Origin: JAJEBT01 sp965214975
GTDB taxonomy: Bacteria; Pseudomonadota; Alphaproteobacteria; MPNO01; UBA830
Reading direction: 5' to 3'
NCBI GenBank assembly: GCA_965214975.1
Contig: OZ244055.1
Coordinates: forward strand, 806,001-870,000
DNA length: 64,000 nt
Shown here: one piece after another, positions 32,412-46,511 of the stretch
Layout: every line of letters starts with the position of its first letter
Position numbering within the stretch: position 1 is the stretch's first letter
Notes under the pieces: generated by a model
The model's database searches: none
The model's input: the letters and a program-made list of their open reading frames with translations, nothing else
What the model was told of the DNA's origin: nothing
Made by a program: the position numbers and the translations under genes

Positions 32412-33416
32412 ATGCGAATCAACACAGTTCTCGGAGCGCTCGCCGCTCTGGCGGTCTCGGGCGCCGCCGGTGCCGCGGGCGCGGGCATGACGATGAAGGT
32501 CGGCTACGCGACCATCAACGATCCGCAGCACGCGGTCGCGCAGGAACTCCAGAAGCGCTTCGCCGCCGACAAGAGCGCCGACATCGACGTCAAGATCTTT
32601 CCGTCGGGCCAGATCGGGAAGATCCCGCGGATGATCGAGGGCCTGCAGCTGGGCACCCTGGAGGTGCTGATCTCCCCTCCCGGCTTCATGGTCGGGATCA
32701 ACCCGGCGTTCCAGGTGCCCGACGCGCCCGGCATTTTCACCGGCGTCTTCCACGCGCACCGCACGCTGAACGATCCGCAGTTCTTCGGCCGGTTCTCGAA
32801 GCTTGCCGCGAAAAAGGGCATCTCGATGCCGGTGCTCTACATGTACGGGCCGACCTCGTTCGCCAGCAAGGAGCCGTTGCGCAAGCTCTCGGACTTCAGG
32901 GGCAAGAAGATCCGGGTGCTGGCCACCAAGATGGAAAGCGCGCTCGTCGGCAAGTTCGGCGCCGCCGGCGTTCCGATTCCCTACACCGAGGTTCTTCCGG
33001 CTCTCCAGCGCGGCACGATCGACGCCGTGCGGAGCTCGATCATCGTCATGGGCGGGAGCAAGTTCTTCACCGTGACGAAGTTCATCACCGTCGTGGAGAG
33101 CGGCTTCATCCCGAGCGCGATTCTCCTGAGCGAGGCCTGGAGGAAGAGACTGTCGTCGGCGCAGAGCGCCGCGGTCGACAGGATCCTTTCCGGCATGGGG
33201 CTGTGGGCCACCCGGACCGCGGCCGATTTCGGGAAGAAGGCCGAGAAGCTGTGGCAGGACAACGGGGCCGAGGTGATCAGGCTGTCCTCCGCGGAGCAGA
33301 AGCAGTTCATGGACACCGTCCGTCCGCTGGGTGACGAGTTCCTCGGCAACCACTCGGATGCCGGCGTGCGCGAGATCTACGCTCTTCTCAAGGAGGCCGC
33401 GAAGCGCAGCATGTGA
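32412..33416 (+). CDS. TRAP transporter substrate-binding protein, orphan
   Basis: A 334-residue DctP-type receptor with signal peptide (hydrophobic LGALAALAVSGAAG, cleavage near residue 22). The conserved ligand-binding arginine is in FRGKKIRVLATKM near residue 169, followed by VPIPYTEVLPALQRGTIDA as in other DctP proteins. It is clearly different from the 11.7 kb DctP. No dctQ or dctM follows; the next gene is msrP, 94 bases on. It must use permeases encoded elsewhere, or it is a sensor for a kinase. The start has GGGAGAGAGAC upstream. Confidence 0.92.
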   Translation: MRINTVLGALAALAVSGAAGAAGAGMTMKVGYATINDPQHAVAQELQKRFAADKSADIDVKIFPSGQIGKIPRMIEGLQLGTLEVLISPPGFMVGINPAFQVPDAPGIFTGVFHAHRTLNDPQFFGRFSKLAAKKGISMPVLYMYGPTSFASKEPLRKLSDFRGKKIRVLATKMESALVGKFGAAGVPIPYTEVLPALQRGTIDAVRSSIIVMGGSKFFTVTKFITVVESGFIPSAILLSEAWRKRLSSAQSAAVDRILSGMGLWATRTAADFGKKAEKLWQDNGAEVIRLSSAEQKQFMDTVRPLGDEFLGNHSDAGVREIYALLKEAAKRSM

Positions 33417-33510
33417 CGCGGACCGGGGGCCGCCGACGGCGGCCCCCGGCACGACGCCGGATTGTCGGATGGTCGCCCGCGAGACGGGCGGCGACACGGG
33501 AGGGAACGCG

Positions 33511-34473
33511 ATGCTGACGAAATCCAGGCCGGTCTGGGCGCTGCCGGAAGCGGCGGCGACCCCCGAGGCCGTGTTCCTCAACCGCAGGGAGCTCTGCAAG
33601 GCGGTCGCTGCGGGGTCCATGCTCGCCGCCTTGCCCGCGCTCGCCGGGCCGGCGCGGGCCGGGGCCGACCCGACGGCCGACCTCTACCCGGCGAAACGCA
33701 ACAGCGCCTACACGCTCGACCGCGACGTCACGCCGGAGAGGATCACGACCACCTACAACAACTTCTACGAGTTCGGCTCGCACAAGCAGATCTGGAAGGC
33801 CGCGCAGAAACTCGAGACCAGGCCCTGGACGGTGACCATCGACGGCATGGTCGAGAACGAGAGAACCGTCGGCGTCGACGCCCTGATCCGGGCGATGCCG
33901 CTCGAAGAGCGGCTGTACCGGCACCGGTGCGTGGAGGCCTGGGCGATCGCGGTGCCGTGGACGGGCTTCCCGATGAAGGCCTTTCTCGACTACGCCCGGC
34001 CGCTTTCCGGCGCGCGCTACGTCGTCATGGAGACCTTCCACGACAAGTCGGTGGCGCCCGGCCAGCGCCAGGTCTGGTATCCTTGGCCGTATCTGGAGGG
34101 GCTCACGGTCGAGGAGGCCGCCAACGAGCTGACGATGATCGGCACCGGCGCCTACGGCAAGCCCATGGCCAAGCAGAACGGGGCGCCGCTGCGGCTGATC
34201 GCGCCCTGGAAGTACGGTTTCAAGCAGCTCAAGTCGATCGTGCGCTTCACCTTCACGGACAGGCGGCCCAAGAGCTTCTGGGAGCAGCTCCAGGCCAGCG
34301 AGTACGGCTTCTGGGCGAACGTCAACCCCGAGGTTCCGCATCCGCGCTGGAGCCAGGCCACCGAACGCCTGCTCGGCGAGGACCGGCGCGTCCCGACGCA
34401 GCTGTACAACGGCTACGCCGGGCAGGTGGCCCATCTGTACAAGGACATGAAGGGCGAGAAGCTGTTCATGTAG
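33511..34473 (+). CDS. msrP: Protein-methionine-sulfoxide reductase, catalytic subunit MsrP
   Basis: A 320-residue periplasmic molybdoenzyme (YedY type) that repairs methionine sulfoxide in envelope proteins. The N-terminus has a twin-arginine signal, NRRELCK at 24-30, then a short hydrophobic stretch to ARA near residue 50. The molybdopterin cofactor Cys is C140 in RHRCVEAWAIAVPWTGFP, and the later signatures PLRLIAPWKYGFKQLKS and NPEVPHPRWSQATER are almost invariant in MsrP. The start is ATG with GGAGGG upstream. The membrane haem partner msrQ normally adjoins msrP; here trxB is convergent and msrQ is absent, so it must be elsewhere or replaced. Confidence 0.95.
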   Translation: MLTKSRPVWALPEAAATPEAVFLNRRELCKAVAAGSMLAALPALAGPARAGADPTADLYPAKRNSAYTLDRDVTPERITTTYNNFYEFGSHKQIWKAAQKLETRPWTVTIDGMVENERTVGVDALIRAMPLEERLYRHRCVEAWAIAVPWTGFPMKAFLDYARPLSGARYVVMETFHDKSVAPGQRQVWYPWPYLEGLTVEEAANELTMIGTGAYGKPMAKQNGAPLRLIAPWKYGFKQLKSIVRFTFTDRRPKSFWEQLQASEYGFWANVNPEVPHPRWSQATERLLGEDRRVPTQLYNGYAGQVAHLYKDMKGEKLFM

Positions 34474-34482
34474 CGCGACGCG

Positions 34483-35439
34483 CTACGCGCCGGCGCTTTC
34501 CGTCTCGGCGATGAACTTCTCCGCCTCGAGAGCGGCCATGCAGCCCGTGCCGGCGGCGGTCACGGCCTGCCGGTAGGTCTTGTCCTGGACGTCGCCCGCG
34601 GCGAACACGCCCTCCACGCTGGTGCGCGTCGAATCGGCCGCGGTGACGATGTAGCCCTCGTCGTCCATATCGAGCTGGTCGCGGAACAGCTGAGTGGCCG
34701 GGTCGTGTCCGATGGCCACGAACAGCCCGTCGACCGCGAGCCCGCCCGACTTCCCCGATTCGACGCTGCGGGTGCGCAGTCCGGTGACGCCCGGGGGGGA
34801 ATCGGTGCCGACGACCTCCTCGACGATCGTGTTCCACAGGATCTCGATCCTGTCGTTGCCGAACAGCCGGCGCTGGAGGATCTTCTCGGCTCTGAGGGCG
34901 TCCCGCCGGTGGATCAGGGTGACCTTCGCGGCGTGGTTGGTCAGGTAGAGCGCCTCCTCGACCGCCGTGTTGCCGCCGCCGACGACCGCGACCTCCTTTC
35001 CGCGGAAGAAGAACCCGTCGCAGGTCGCGCAGGCCGACACGCCGAAGCCCGTGTACCTCTCCTCGCTTTCCAGGCCGAGCCACCGCGCCCGCGCGCCTGT
35101 CGAGACGATGACCGCGTCGGCGACGTAGGTCGCTCCCGAATCGCCCGCGCAACTGAAGGGACGGGCCGAGAAATCGACCTCGACCACCTGGTCGCTGACC
35201 ATCGCCGTGCCGACATGCTCGGCCTGGCCGCGCATCTGCTCCATCAGCCACGGCCCCTGGATGACGTCGGCGAATCCGGGATAGTTCTCGACGTCCGTGG
35301 TGATGCTCATCTGTCCGCCGACCTCGACGCCCGTCACGAGCGTCGGCGCGAGCGAGGCGCGCGCGCAGTAGATCGCGGCCGTGTAGCCGGCCGGGCCCGA
35401 GCCGAGAATGAGGACTTTCGTGCGATGCTGTTCGGCCAT
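34483..35439 (-). CDS. trxB: Thioredoxin-disulfide reductase
   Basis: A 318-residue flavoprotein that reduces thioredoxin with NADPH. FAD fold GSGPAGYTAAIYCARA, the redox disulfide CATCDG near residue 137, the NADPH fold VVGGGNTAVEEALYL and the C-terminal FAD segment FAAGDVQDKTYRQAVTAAG are all in place. Length is normal. It is on the minus strand behind greA, with 52 bases between, and convergent with msrP (10-base gap). It could supply reducing power for repair systems. Confidence 0.96.
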   Translation of the reverse strand: MAEQHRTKVLILGSGPAGYTAAIYCARASLAPTLVTGVEVGGQMSITTDVENYPGFADVIQGPWLMEQMRGQAEHVGTAMVSDQVVEVDFSARPFSCAGDSGATYVADAVIVSTGARARWLGLESEERYTGFGVSACATCDGFFFRGKEVAVVGGGNTAVEEALYLTNHAAKVTLIHRRDALRAEKILQRRLFGNDRIEILWNTIVEEVVGTDSPPGVTGLRTRSVESGKSGGLAVDGLFVAIGHDPATQLFRDQLDMDDEGYIVTAADSTRTSVEGVFAAGDVQDKTYRQAVTAAGTGCMAALEAEKFIAETESAGA

Positions 35440-35491
35440 GTGGATTTCCGGTTCCGCGCGCCGGTTCCCGGCTTTCCGCTGGACGCCGCGG

Positions 35492-35965
35492 CTACCTGTA
35501 GCGAACGGAAACGATCTCGTAGAACTTGACGCCGCCCGGGGTGTCGACTTCCACCGGGTCTCCCGCGGACTTGCCGAGCATGGCGCGGGCCATCGGCGAC
35601 GTGATCGACAGCCGGCCCAGCTTGACGTCGGCCTCGTGCTCGCCGACGATCTGGTATCTGGTCCTGTCCTCGGTGTCGCTGTCGATGACGGCGACCGTCG
35701 CGCCGAAACGGATGACCTTGCCGCGGATCGTCCGGACGTCGATGACCTCGGCCCGGCTCAGCAGGTTCTCGATCGTCTCCACCCGGCCCTCGATGAACGC
35801 CTGGCGTTCGCGGGCGGCGTGGTATTCGGCGTTCTCCGCGAGATCGCCGTGTTCGCGCGCGGCGGCGATGGCGCGGATGATGGCCGGCCTTTCCTCCGAT
35901 TTGAGGTGCCGGAGCTCCTTTTCGAGCCTGCTGTGGCCTTCCAGCGTCATCGGCGCCTTTTCCAT
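35492..35965 (-). CDS. greA: Transcription elongation factor GreA
   Basis: A 157-residue factor that rescues backtracked RNA polymerase by stimulating transcript cleavage. The coiled-coil N-domain has the acidic tip in AREHGDLAENAEYHAARERQ, and the C-domain has FGATVAVID and GRLSITSPMARAMLGKSAGD. Length normal. It lies 48 bases after carB on the same strand, so carA-carB-greA probably form one transcript, as in other alphaproteobacteria. Confidence 0.96.
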   Translation of the reverse strand: MEKAPMTLEGHSRLEKELRHLKSEERPAIIRAIAAAREHGDLAENAEYHAARERQAFIEGRVETIENLLSRAEVIDVRTIRGKVIRFGATVAVIDSDTEDRTRYQIVGEHEADVKLGRLSITSPMARAMLGKSAGDPVEVDTPGGVKFYEIVSVRYR

Positions 35966-36013
35966 GGTCCGCGTCTTCCTTGTCCGGTCCGTCTCGGTGC
36001 CCGCCCGTCGCGG

Positions 36014-39263
<3,250 letters not shown>

Positions 39264-39280
<17 letters not shown>

Positions 39281-40442
39281 GGGCGTCGATCATCGCGGCG
39301 AAACGGTCGAACAGGTAATGGCTGTCCTGCGGACCGGGCGAGGCCTCCGGGTGGTACTGCACGGCGAAAACGGGCTCTCCCGAGACCCTGAAGCCCTCGA
39401 TCGATCCGTCGAAGAGCGAGACATGGGTGACCTCGACGCCGTCGGGCAGCGAATCGGCGGCGACCGCGAAGCCGTGGTTCTGGCTGGTGATCTCGACCTT
39501 GCCGGTCCCGACGTCCTTGACGGGATGGTTTGCCCCGCGGTGGCCGAGATGCATCTTTTCGGTGCGCCCCCCGAGCGCGAGCGCGAGAATCTGGTGGCCG
39601 AGGCAGATCCCGAACATGGGGATGCGGAACCGCAGGAGCTGCCGGACCACCGGCACGGCGTAGACGCCGGTGGCCGCGGGATCCCCGGGGCCGTTCGAGA
39701 GAAACACCCCGTCGGGCCGGTGCCGGAGGATGTCCTCGGCGCTGGCGTCGGCCGGCACCACCGTGATCCTGCAGCGGGCGGCGGCCAGGGCGCGCAGGAT
39801 GTTGCGCTTGGCCCCGAAGTCGACGGCGACCACGTGGCGGCGCGGGCCGTCGAGGCGGCCGTATCCGGCGTGCGGACGCCACAGCGCCTCGTCCCACTCG
39901 TGGGCCCGGCTGCAGGTCACCTCCCGCGCCAGGTCCGCTCCTTCGAGTCCGGGCCACCCCTCGGCCTCGGACCGCAGCGCCGCAAGGTCGAAGCGGCCGT
40001 CCGGAGCGTGATGCAGCGTGCCGGCGGGGGCGCCGGAATCGCGGATCGCCCGGGTCAGGCGGCGGGTGTCCGCGCCCGCGAGCCCGACCAGGTTCCGCGC
40101 CCGCAGCCAGGCGTCGAGGTGGCCTGCGGCGCGCCAGTTCGACGGCGCCGTGATCGGCGAGCGCAGCACGAGGCCGCGGGCGGCCGGCCCGGCGGTCTCG
40201 ACGTCGTGGGGGTTGGCGCCGACGTTGCCGACATGCGGGAAGGTGAAGGCGATGATCTGGCCGGCGTAGGACGGATCGGTCAGGATCTCCTGGTACCCGG
40301 TCATCGAGGTGTTGAAGCAGACCTCGCCGGTCGCGGTGCCCGCCGCGCCGACGCCCTGGCCCCACAGCGTCTCGCCCCCGGCGAGAACGAGCGCCGCGGT
40401 CGCGCCCGGAGGCGGGCCCGGCGGGGAGGCGGTCCGGGCCAT
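39264..40442 (-). CDS. carA: Carbamoyl-phosphate synthase small subunit
   Basis: A 392-residue glutamine amidotransferase subunit of the carbamoyl-phosphate synthase. The N-terminal domain contains GEVCFNTSMTGYQEILTDPS. The class I amidotransferase triad is the Cys in FGICLGHQILALALGG and the His and Glu in VQYHPEASPGPQD. The proline/alanine-rich start MARTASPPGPPPGATAALV is slightly longer than in E. coli and its first codons are uncertain. It is the first gene of the car operon, divergent from yqeY. Confidence 0.96.
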
Positions 40443-40593
40443 CGCGGCCGCCGCGACGCTCAGGCGCCGCCCGGCGCGGGGGCCGCGGGGCCTTCGCCGC
40501 GCGGCATCCCGCGCACCGCCTCCCGGGGGGCCCCGAACACGGTCCGAGGCGGGAAAGCGTTTGGAATCAAGGAGCTGGCCATGTCTCGAAAAC

Positions 40594-40622
40594 TTGCAAC
40601 GGGCTTCGGTCCGCGCTATCCT
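40594..40622 (+). promoter_or_regulatory. Putative promoter of yqeY-dnaG-rpoD
   Basis: TTGCAA (40594-40599), a 17-base spacer and TATCCT (40617-40622). A start near 40629 would leave a 24-base leader before the yqeY ATG. It would serve the macromolecular synthesis-type operon. Confidence 0.55.
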
Positions 40623-40652
40623 GCCGTTTCCCGCAACGCATGATACGGATCC

Positions 40653-41111
40653 ATGCTCCGAGACCGGCTCAGCGAGAAGCTCAAGTCCGCGATGAAGGAA
40701 AAGGATCAGGTCGCGGTCTCGACATTGCGCCTGATTCGCGCCGCCGTCAAGGACCGCGACATCGCGCGGCGTTCCGAGGGCGGCGACGGGGGCATCGGCG
40801 ACGCGGCGATCCTCGGCGTGCTGCAGACGCTGGTCCGCCAGCGCCGGGAGTCGATCGCCCTCTACCGCAAGGGCGGCCGCGAGGATCTCGCCGACCGCGA
40901 GGCTCGGGAGATCACGGTGATCGAGCAGTTCCTGCCGCGCCAGCTCGACGAGAGCGAGACGGCCGACGCCATCGAGAGCGCGCTCGCCGAGACCGGGGCG
41001 GGGTCGGTCAGGGACATGGGCAGGGTGATGACCCTGCTGCGCGAGCGCTACGCGGGGCGGATGGATTTCGGCCGGGCCGGAGCCGCGCTCAAGGCGCGGC
41101 TCGCGGGCTGA
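40653..41111 (+). CDS. yqeY: GatB/YqeY domain protein
   Basis: A 152-residue helical protein homologous to the C-terminal tail of the tRNA amidotransferase GatB. The pattern MLRDRLSEKLKSAMKEKD, STLRLIRAAVKDRDI, QRRESIALYRKGGREDLADR, EQFLPRQLDE and the ending DMGRVMTLLRERYAGRMD covers its whole length. The exact function is unknown; a role in tRNA or stress physiology has been suggested in general terms. It precedes dnaG by 16 bases. Only alphaproteobacteria keep this gene regularly between carA and dnaG, which helps fix the taxon. Confidence 0.93.
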   Translation: MLRDRLSEKLKSAMKEKDQVAVSTLRLIRAAVKDRDIARRSEGGDGGIGDAAILGVLQTLVRQRRESIALYRKGGREDLADREAREITVIEQFLPRQLDESETADAIESALAETGAGSVRDMGRVMTLLRERYAGRMDFGRAGAALKARLAG

Positions 41112-41127
41112 GCGCGACGGCGAAGGG

Positions 41128-42912
41128 ATGAGGTTTCCGCCGCGGTTTCTCGAGGAGATCCGGGACCGGATCCGCCTGTCGGACCTGATCGCCCGCCAGG
41201 TCAAGCTGGCCAGGAGAGGGCGCGAGTTCGTGGGCCTGTGCCCGTTCCACGACGAGAAGACGCCGTCTTTCACGGTCAGCGACGACAAGGGGTTTTTCCA
41301 CTGCTTCGGGTGCGGCGCCCACGGCGACGTCATCGGCTTCGCGATGCGGCGCGGGCATCTGTCCTTCGTCGACGCCGTCGAGCAGCTCGCCGCCGAGGCA
41401 GGGCTCGAGGTTCCGGTCGCGACGCCGGAGGAGCGCCGGCGCGAGGAACGCCGCGCCGGGCTGCTCGAGACGATGGAGGCGGCCTGCCGGTTCTACGAGG
41501 ACGCGCTGCGGTCCTCCGGCGGCGCGGCGGCCCGGGACTATCTGGCGTCGCGCGGCCTTTCCGACGAGACGGTGGCGCGTTTCCGCCTCGGCTTCGCGCC
41601 GGCCGGCAACCGGCTCTCGGCCGCGCTGGCCAAGGCGGGGACGGCGGAGGAGACGCCGGTCGAGTGCGGCCTCGCGCGCCGGCCCGAGGACGGCCGCGCT
41701 CCCTACGACTTCTTCCGCGACCGCGTCACCTTCCCGATCACCGACCACCGCGGCCGGGTGGTGGCGTTCGGCGGCCGCACCATGGGCGACGGCGAGCCGA
41801 AGTACCTGAACTCGCCGGACACGCCGCTGTTCGACAAGCGGCGGGTGCTCTACGGCCTCGCGACCGCGCGCCGCGCCGCCCACGACAGGGGCCGCGTCAT
41901 CGTCGCCGAGGGCTACATGGACGTGATCGCGCTCGCCCAGGCGGGACTGGCCGAGACCGTGGCGCCGCTCGGCACGGCGCTAACCGAAAGCCATCTTCAC
42001 GGGCTGTGGAATCTGGCGGCGGAGCCGGTGCTGTGCTTCGACGGCGACGACGCGGGACGGCGCGCCGCGGTCCGCGCCGCCGAGCGGGCGCTGCCGCTTC
42101 TGGTGCCGGGGAAGTCGCTTTCCTTCGTCACGCTTCCGGCCGGAGAGGATCCGGACAGCCTGGTGCGCGCGCAGGGCGCGGCCGCGGTCGAGGGGCTGAT
42201 CGCGGAGGCGCAGCCGCTCGCGGATCTGGTCTGGTCGGCGCAGCTCAACGCGCGCCGTCACGACACGCCGGAACGGCTCGCCGGTCTCGAGCGGCGGCTC
42301 GACGGCCTCGTGTCGGGGATCGCCGACCGCACGGTGCAGCACCGCTACAGGAACCATTTCCGGGGCAGGCTGTGGGAGCTCGGAAAATGGCGCCGGTCCG
42401 GGGTCGCGGCGGCGGGAACCTCGGCGCTGCGGCGGGGCTCGGGGGCGGCGGCCCTGAACCGGCGCCGCGAACAGGCGCTGCTCGCGACGCTGGTCAACCA
42501 TCCCGCCCTGGTCGACGAGAACGCCGAAGAGCTGTCGCGGGCGGACATCTCCGACCGGGAGACCGCGCGGCTCTTCGAGCTGGTTCTCCAGGTCTGCGCC
42601 GACGACCCCGAGGTTGACTCGGGACGGCTGAGGAACCAGATCAGCGGACGCGGAAGCGGGGATGTCCTGCAGGCGCTGCTGGGGACCGACGTTTTCGTCC
42701 ACGCCGGTTTCGCCCGGGCCGACGCGGATCCGGACGCCGCGCGGGAGGGGCTCCGGGAGATCCTGGCGCATTTCCGCAAGCAGGCGCGGGAGCGGGAGGC
42801 GCGGGCGCTCCTGGACGATTGCGCCACCGACCCGAGCGACGAGAACTGGCGGAAGCTGGCGATTCTCCGGGCCGAGGCGGCGGCGGAGGACGGCACGGTC
42901 CCGGCGGAGTGA
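41128..42912 (+). CDS. dnaG: DNA primase
   Basis: A 594-residue primase that makes RNA primers at replication forks. The N-terminal CHC2 zinc site is CPFHDEKTPSF with HCFGCGAHGD, spaced as in other primases. The TOPRIM fold carries VAEGYMDVIALAQAG and CFDGDDAGRRAA, giving the metal-binding acidic residues. The C-terminal helicase-binding domain (from about residue 440) is less conserved. Complete in length. It precedes rpoD by 35 bases, a common replication-transcription pair. Confidence 0.97.
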   Translation: MRFPPRFLEEIRDRIRLSDLIARQVKLARRGREFVGLCPFHDEKTPSFTVSDDKGFFHCFGCGAHGDVIGFAMRRGHLSFVDAVEQLAAEAGLEVPVATPEERRREERRAGLLETMEAACRFYEDALRSSGGAAARDYLASRGLSDETVARFRLGFAPAGNRLSAALAKAGTAEETPVECGLARRPEDGRAPYDFFRDRVTFPITDHRGRVVAFGGRTMGDGEPKYLNSPDTPLFDKRRVLYGLATARRAAHDRGRVIVAEGYMDVIALAQAGLAETVAPLGTALTESHLHGLWNLAAEPVLCFDGDDAGRRAAVRAAERALPLLVPGKSLSFVTLPAGEDPDSLVRAQGAAAVEGLIAEAQPLADLVWSAQLNARRHDTPERLAGLERRLDGLVSGIADRTVQHRYRNHFRGRLWELGKWRRSGVAAAGTSALRRGSGAAALNRRREQALLATLVNHPALVDENAEELSRADISDRETARLFELVLQVCADDPEVDSGRLRNQISGRGSGDVLQALLGTDVFVHAGFARADADPDAAREGLREILAHFRKQAREREARALLDDCATDPSDENWRKLAILRAEAAAEDGTVPAE

Positions 42913-42947
42913 CGCGGGCCCGTCGGCACGAGGAACCGGAGGACGCG

Positions 42948-44840
<1,893 letters not shown>

Positions 44841-44913
44841 GGGCGCCGGGCGTCCGCCGTCCGGGCGGGCCGCGCGCGGCGGCGCGCGGATCCGCGGGCG
44901 GGGCAGAGAGGCG

Positions 44914-46377
44914 ATGAGCGGCGACCCGTCGCGGGCCGAGGCGCGGAACGAGGGGTATCTCGATCTTCGCGAGCTCATCGCGCGCTTCGAGGAGATGGGC
45001 GAGCTCGAGCGGGTCGAGGGCGCCGACTGGAACCTCGAGATCGGAGCGCTGTCCGAGACTGTCGCCGCCGCCAGCCCCGGGCGGGCCAAGGCGCTGCTTT
45101 TCGACCGGATTCCCGGCTATCCGGAGGGCTTCCGCATCCTGTCCGGGGCCGCCAACGCCTATCGGCGCCTGGCGGTCGTGCTCGGCCTGCCCGAACCGGA
45201 AACCGAGATGGATCTCGTGCGCGCCTACCGGCGGCGCGCGCGGGAGGGGGCCGGGCCGATTCCGCCGGTCGAGACGGCGAGCGGTCCCGTTCTGGACAAC
45301 GTCGACCGGGACGACGACGTCGACGTGCTCAGGTTCCCGGCGCCGTTCGTCCACGAGCACGACGGCGGGCGCTACATTGGGACCGACGACCTGGTGATCA
45401 TGCGCGACCCCGACACCGGCTGGGTCAACGTCGGCACCTACCGCGTCATGGTCCATGACCGCAACACCGTGGCGATCTGGATGTCGCCGGGCAAGCACGG
45501 CCGCCTGATCAGCGACAAGTACTTCGCCAGGGGCGAGCCGTGCCCGGTGGCGGTTTCCTGCGGCCAGGATCCGAATCTCTTCATCTCCGCCCACCAGGAG
45601 CTGGACCACGGCCTCGACGAGCTCGCCTATGCCGGCGGCCAGCGCGGACGGGCGATCGAGGTCGTCCGGAGCGAGCTGCACGGCCTGCCGATTCCGGCCC
45701 ATGCGGAGATCGTGCTCGAGGGCGAGATGATGCCCGGGGAGCTGCGCGAGGAGGGACCGTTCGGCGAGTTCATGGGCTATTACGCCTCCAACGCCTCGGA
45801 ACTTCCGGTCGTCCGGGTGCGGCGGGTCTACTGGAGGGATTCGCCGATCCTGACCCTGGCGATCCCCTCCCGTCCGCCCGAGAACTTCACCTTCGCGCGG
45901 GCCACCGTGAAGTCCGCGATGATCTGGGAGGAGGTCGAGAAGGCCGGGCTTCCCGGGGTCAAGGGCGTGTGGTGCCACGAATCCGGTGCCGGGCGGCTGT
46001 TCAACGTCATCGCGATCGAGCAGCTCTATCCGGGGCACGCCTCGCAGGCAGGGATGCTCGCGGCCAGCTGCCACGCCGGCAACTACGCCGGCCGCTGGGT
46101 CGTGGTGGTCGACGACGACATCGATCCGTCGAACCTGTTCGACGTCACCTGGGCGATGTCGACGCGGTGCGACCCGCCGGAGGACATCCAGTACATCAAG
46201 CGGTCGTGGTCGACGCCGCTCGACCCGCTTCTGCGCGAGCCGCCCTGGCAGAACAACCGCGCGGTGGTCGACGCATGCAGGCCCTACGGCTGGAAGGACG
46301 AGTTTCCGAGGGTCGCCGAGGCCAGCCCCGGCCTCAAGGCCGCCATCCGCCGCAAGTGGCCGGGACTCTACGCCTGA
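44914..46377 (+). CDS. UbiD-family decarboxylase (first copy)
   Basis: A 487-residue prenylated-FMN (de)carboxylase of the UbiD/Fdc family. Numbered here, the cofactor and metal ligands are N172 (VNVG), R177 (TYRV), H195 (GKHG) and E271 (VLEGEMM), and the catalytic glutamates are E280 and E285 in EGPFGEFMGYY. So all residues needed for the Glu-Arg-Glu mechanism are present. It is not the ubiquinone-pathway UbiD by genomic context, since no ubi genes are near. It lies 73 bases after rpoD on the same strand, but its function suggests it belongs with the minus-strand Hyu cluster. No ubiX is in the window. Substrate probably an unsaturated or aromatic acid, not proven. Confidence 0.93.
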   Translation: MSGDPSRAEARNEGYLDLRELIARFEEMGELERVEGADWNLEIGALSETVAAASPGRAKALLFDRIPGYPEGFRILSGAANAYRRLAVVLGLPEPETEMDLVRAYRRRAREGAGPIPPVETASGPVLDNVDRDDDVDVLRFPAPFVHEHDGGRYIGTDDLVIMRDPDTGWVNVGTYRVMVHDRNTVAIWMSPGKHGRLISDKYFARGEPCPVAVSCGQDPNLFISAHQELDHGLDELAYAGGQRGRAIEVVRSELHGLPIPAHAEIVLEGEMMPGELREEGPFGEFMGYYASNASELPVVRVRRVYWRDSPILTLAIPSRPPENFTFARATVKSAMIWEEVEKAGLPGVKGVWCHESGAGRLFNVIAIEQLYPGHASQAGMLAASCHAGNYAGRWVVVVDDDIDPSNLFDVTWAMSTRCDPPEDIQYIKRSWSTPLDPLLREPPWQNNRAVVDACRPYGWKDEFPRVAEASPGLKAAIRRKWPGLYA

Positions 46378-46396
46378 TCCCGCGCCGAGCAGCCGC

Positions 46397-46425
46397 TTGA
46401 AAGCGGGCGGCGGCGGTGGCAGGTT
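46397..46425 (+). promoter_or_regulatory. Possible tRNA-Met promoter
   Basis: TTGAAA (46397-46402), a 17-base spacer and a weak -10 CAGGTT (46420-46425). Transcription would start at the tRNA 5' end. Confidence 0.35.
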
Positions 46426-46431
46426 GCCCGC

Positions 46432-46508
46432 GGGCCCGTAGTTCAGCCGGTCAGAACGCTCCGCTCATAACGGAGTTGTCGGGGGTTCGAGTCCCTCCGG
46501 GCCCACCA
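46432..46508 (+). tRNA. tRNA-Met (anticodon CAT)
   Basis: A 77-base cloverleaf with CCA encoded. The acceptor stem pairs GGGCCCG with CGGGCCC, discriminator A. The anticodon arm is CTCCG-CTCATAA-CGGAG, so the anticodon is CAT. The first base pair is regular, which excludes the initiator tRNA. It could instead be the tRNA-Ile2 whose C34 becomes lysidine; the bases alone do not settle this. It sits between the plus-strand ubiD and the cupin gene. Confidence 0.92.
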
Positions 46509-46511
46509 TCG

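Noticed and set aside
46432..46508. Initiator tRNA-fMet
   Set aside because: Its first acceptor pair is G-C and is paired, while initiator tRNAs have an unpaired 1-72 position.
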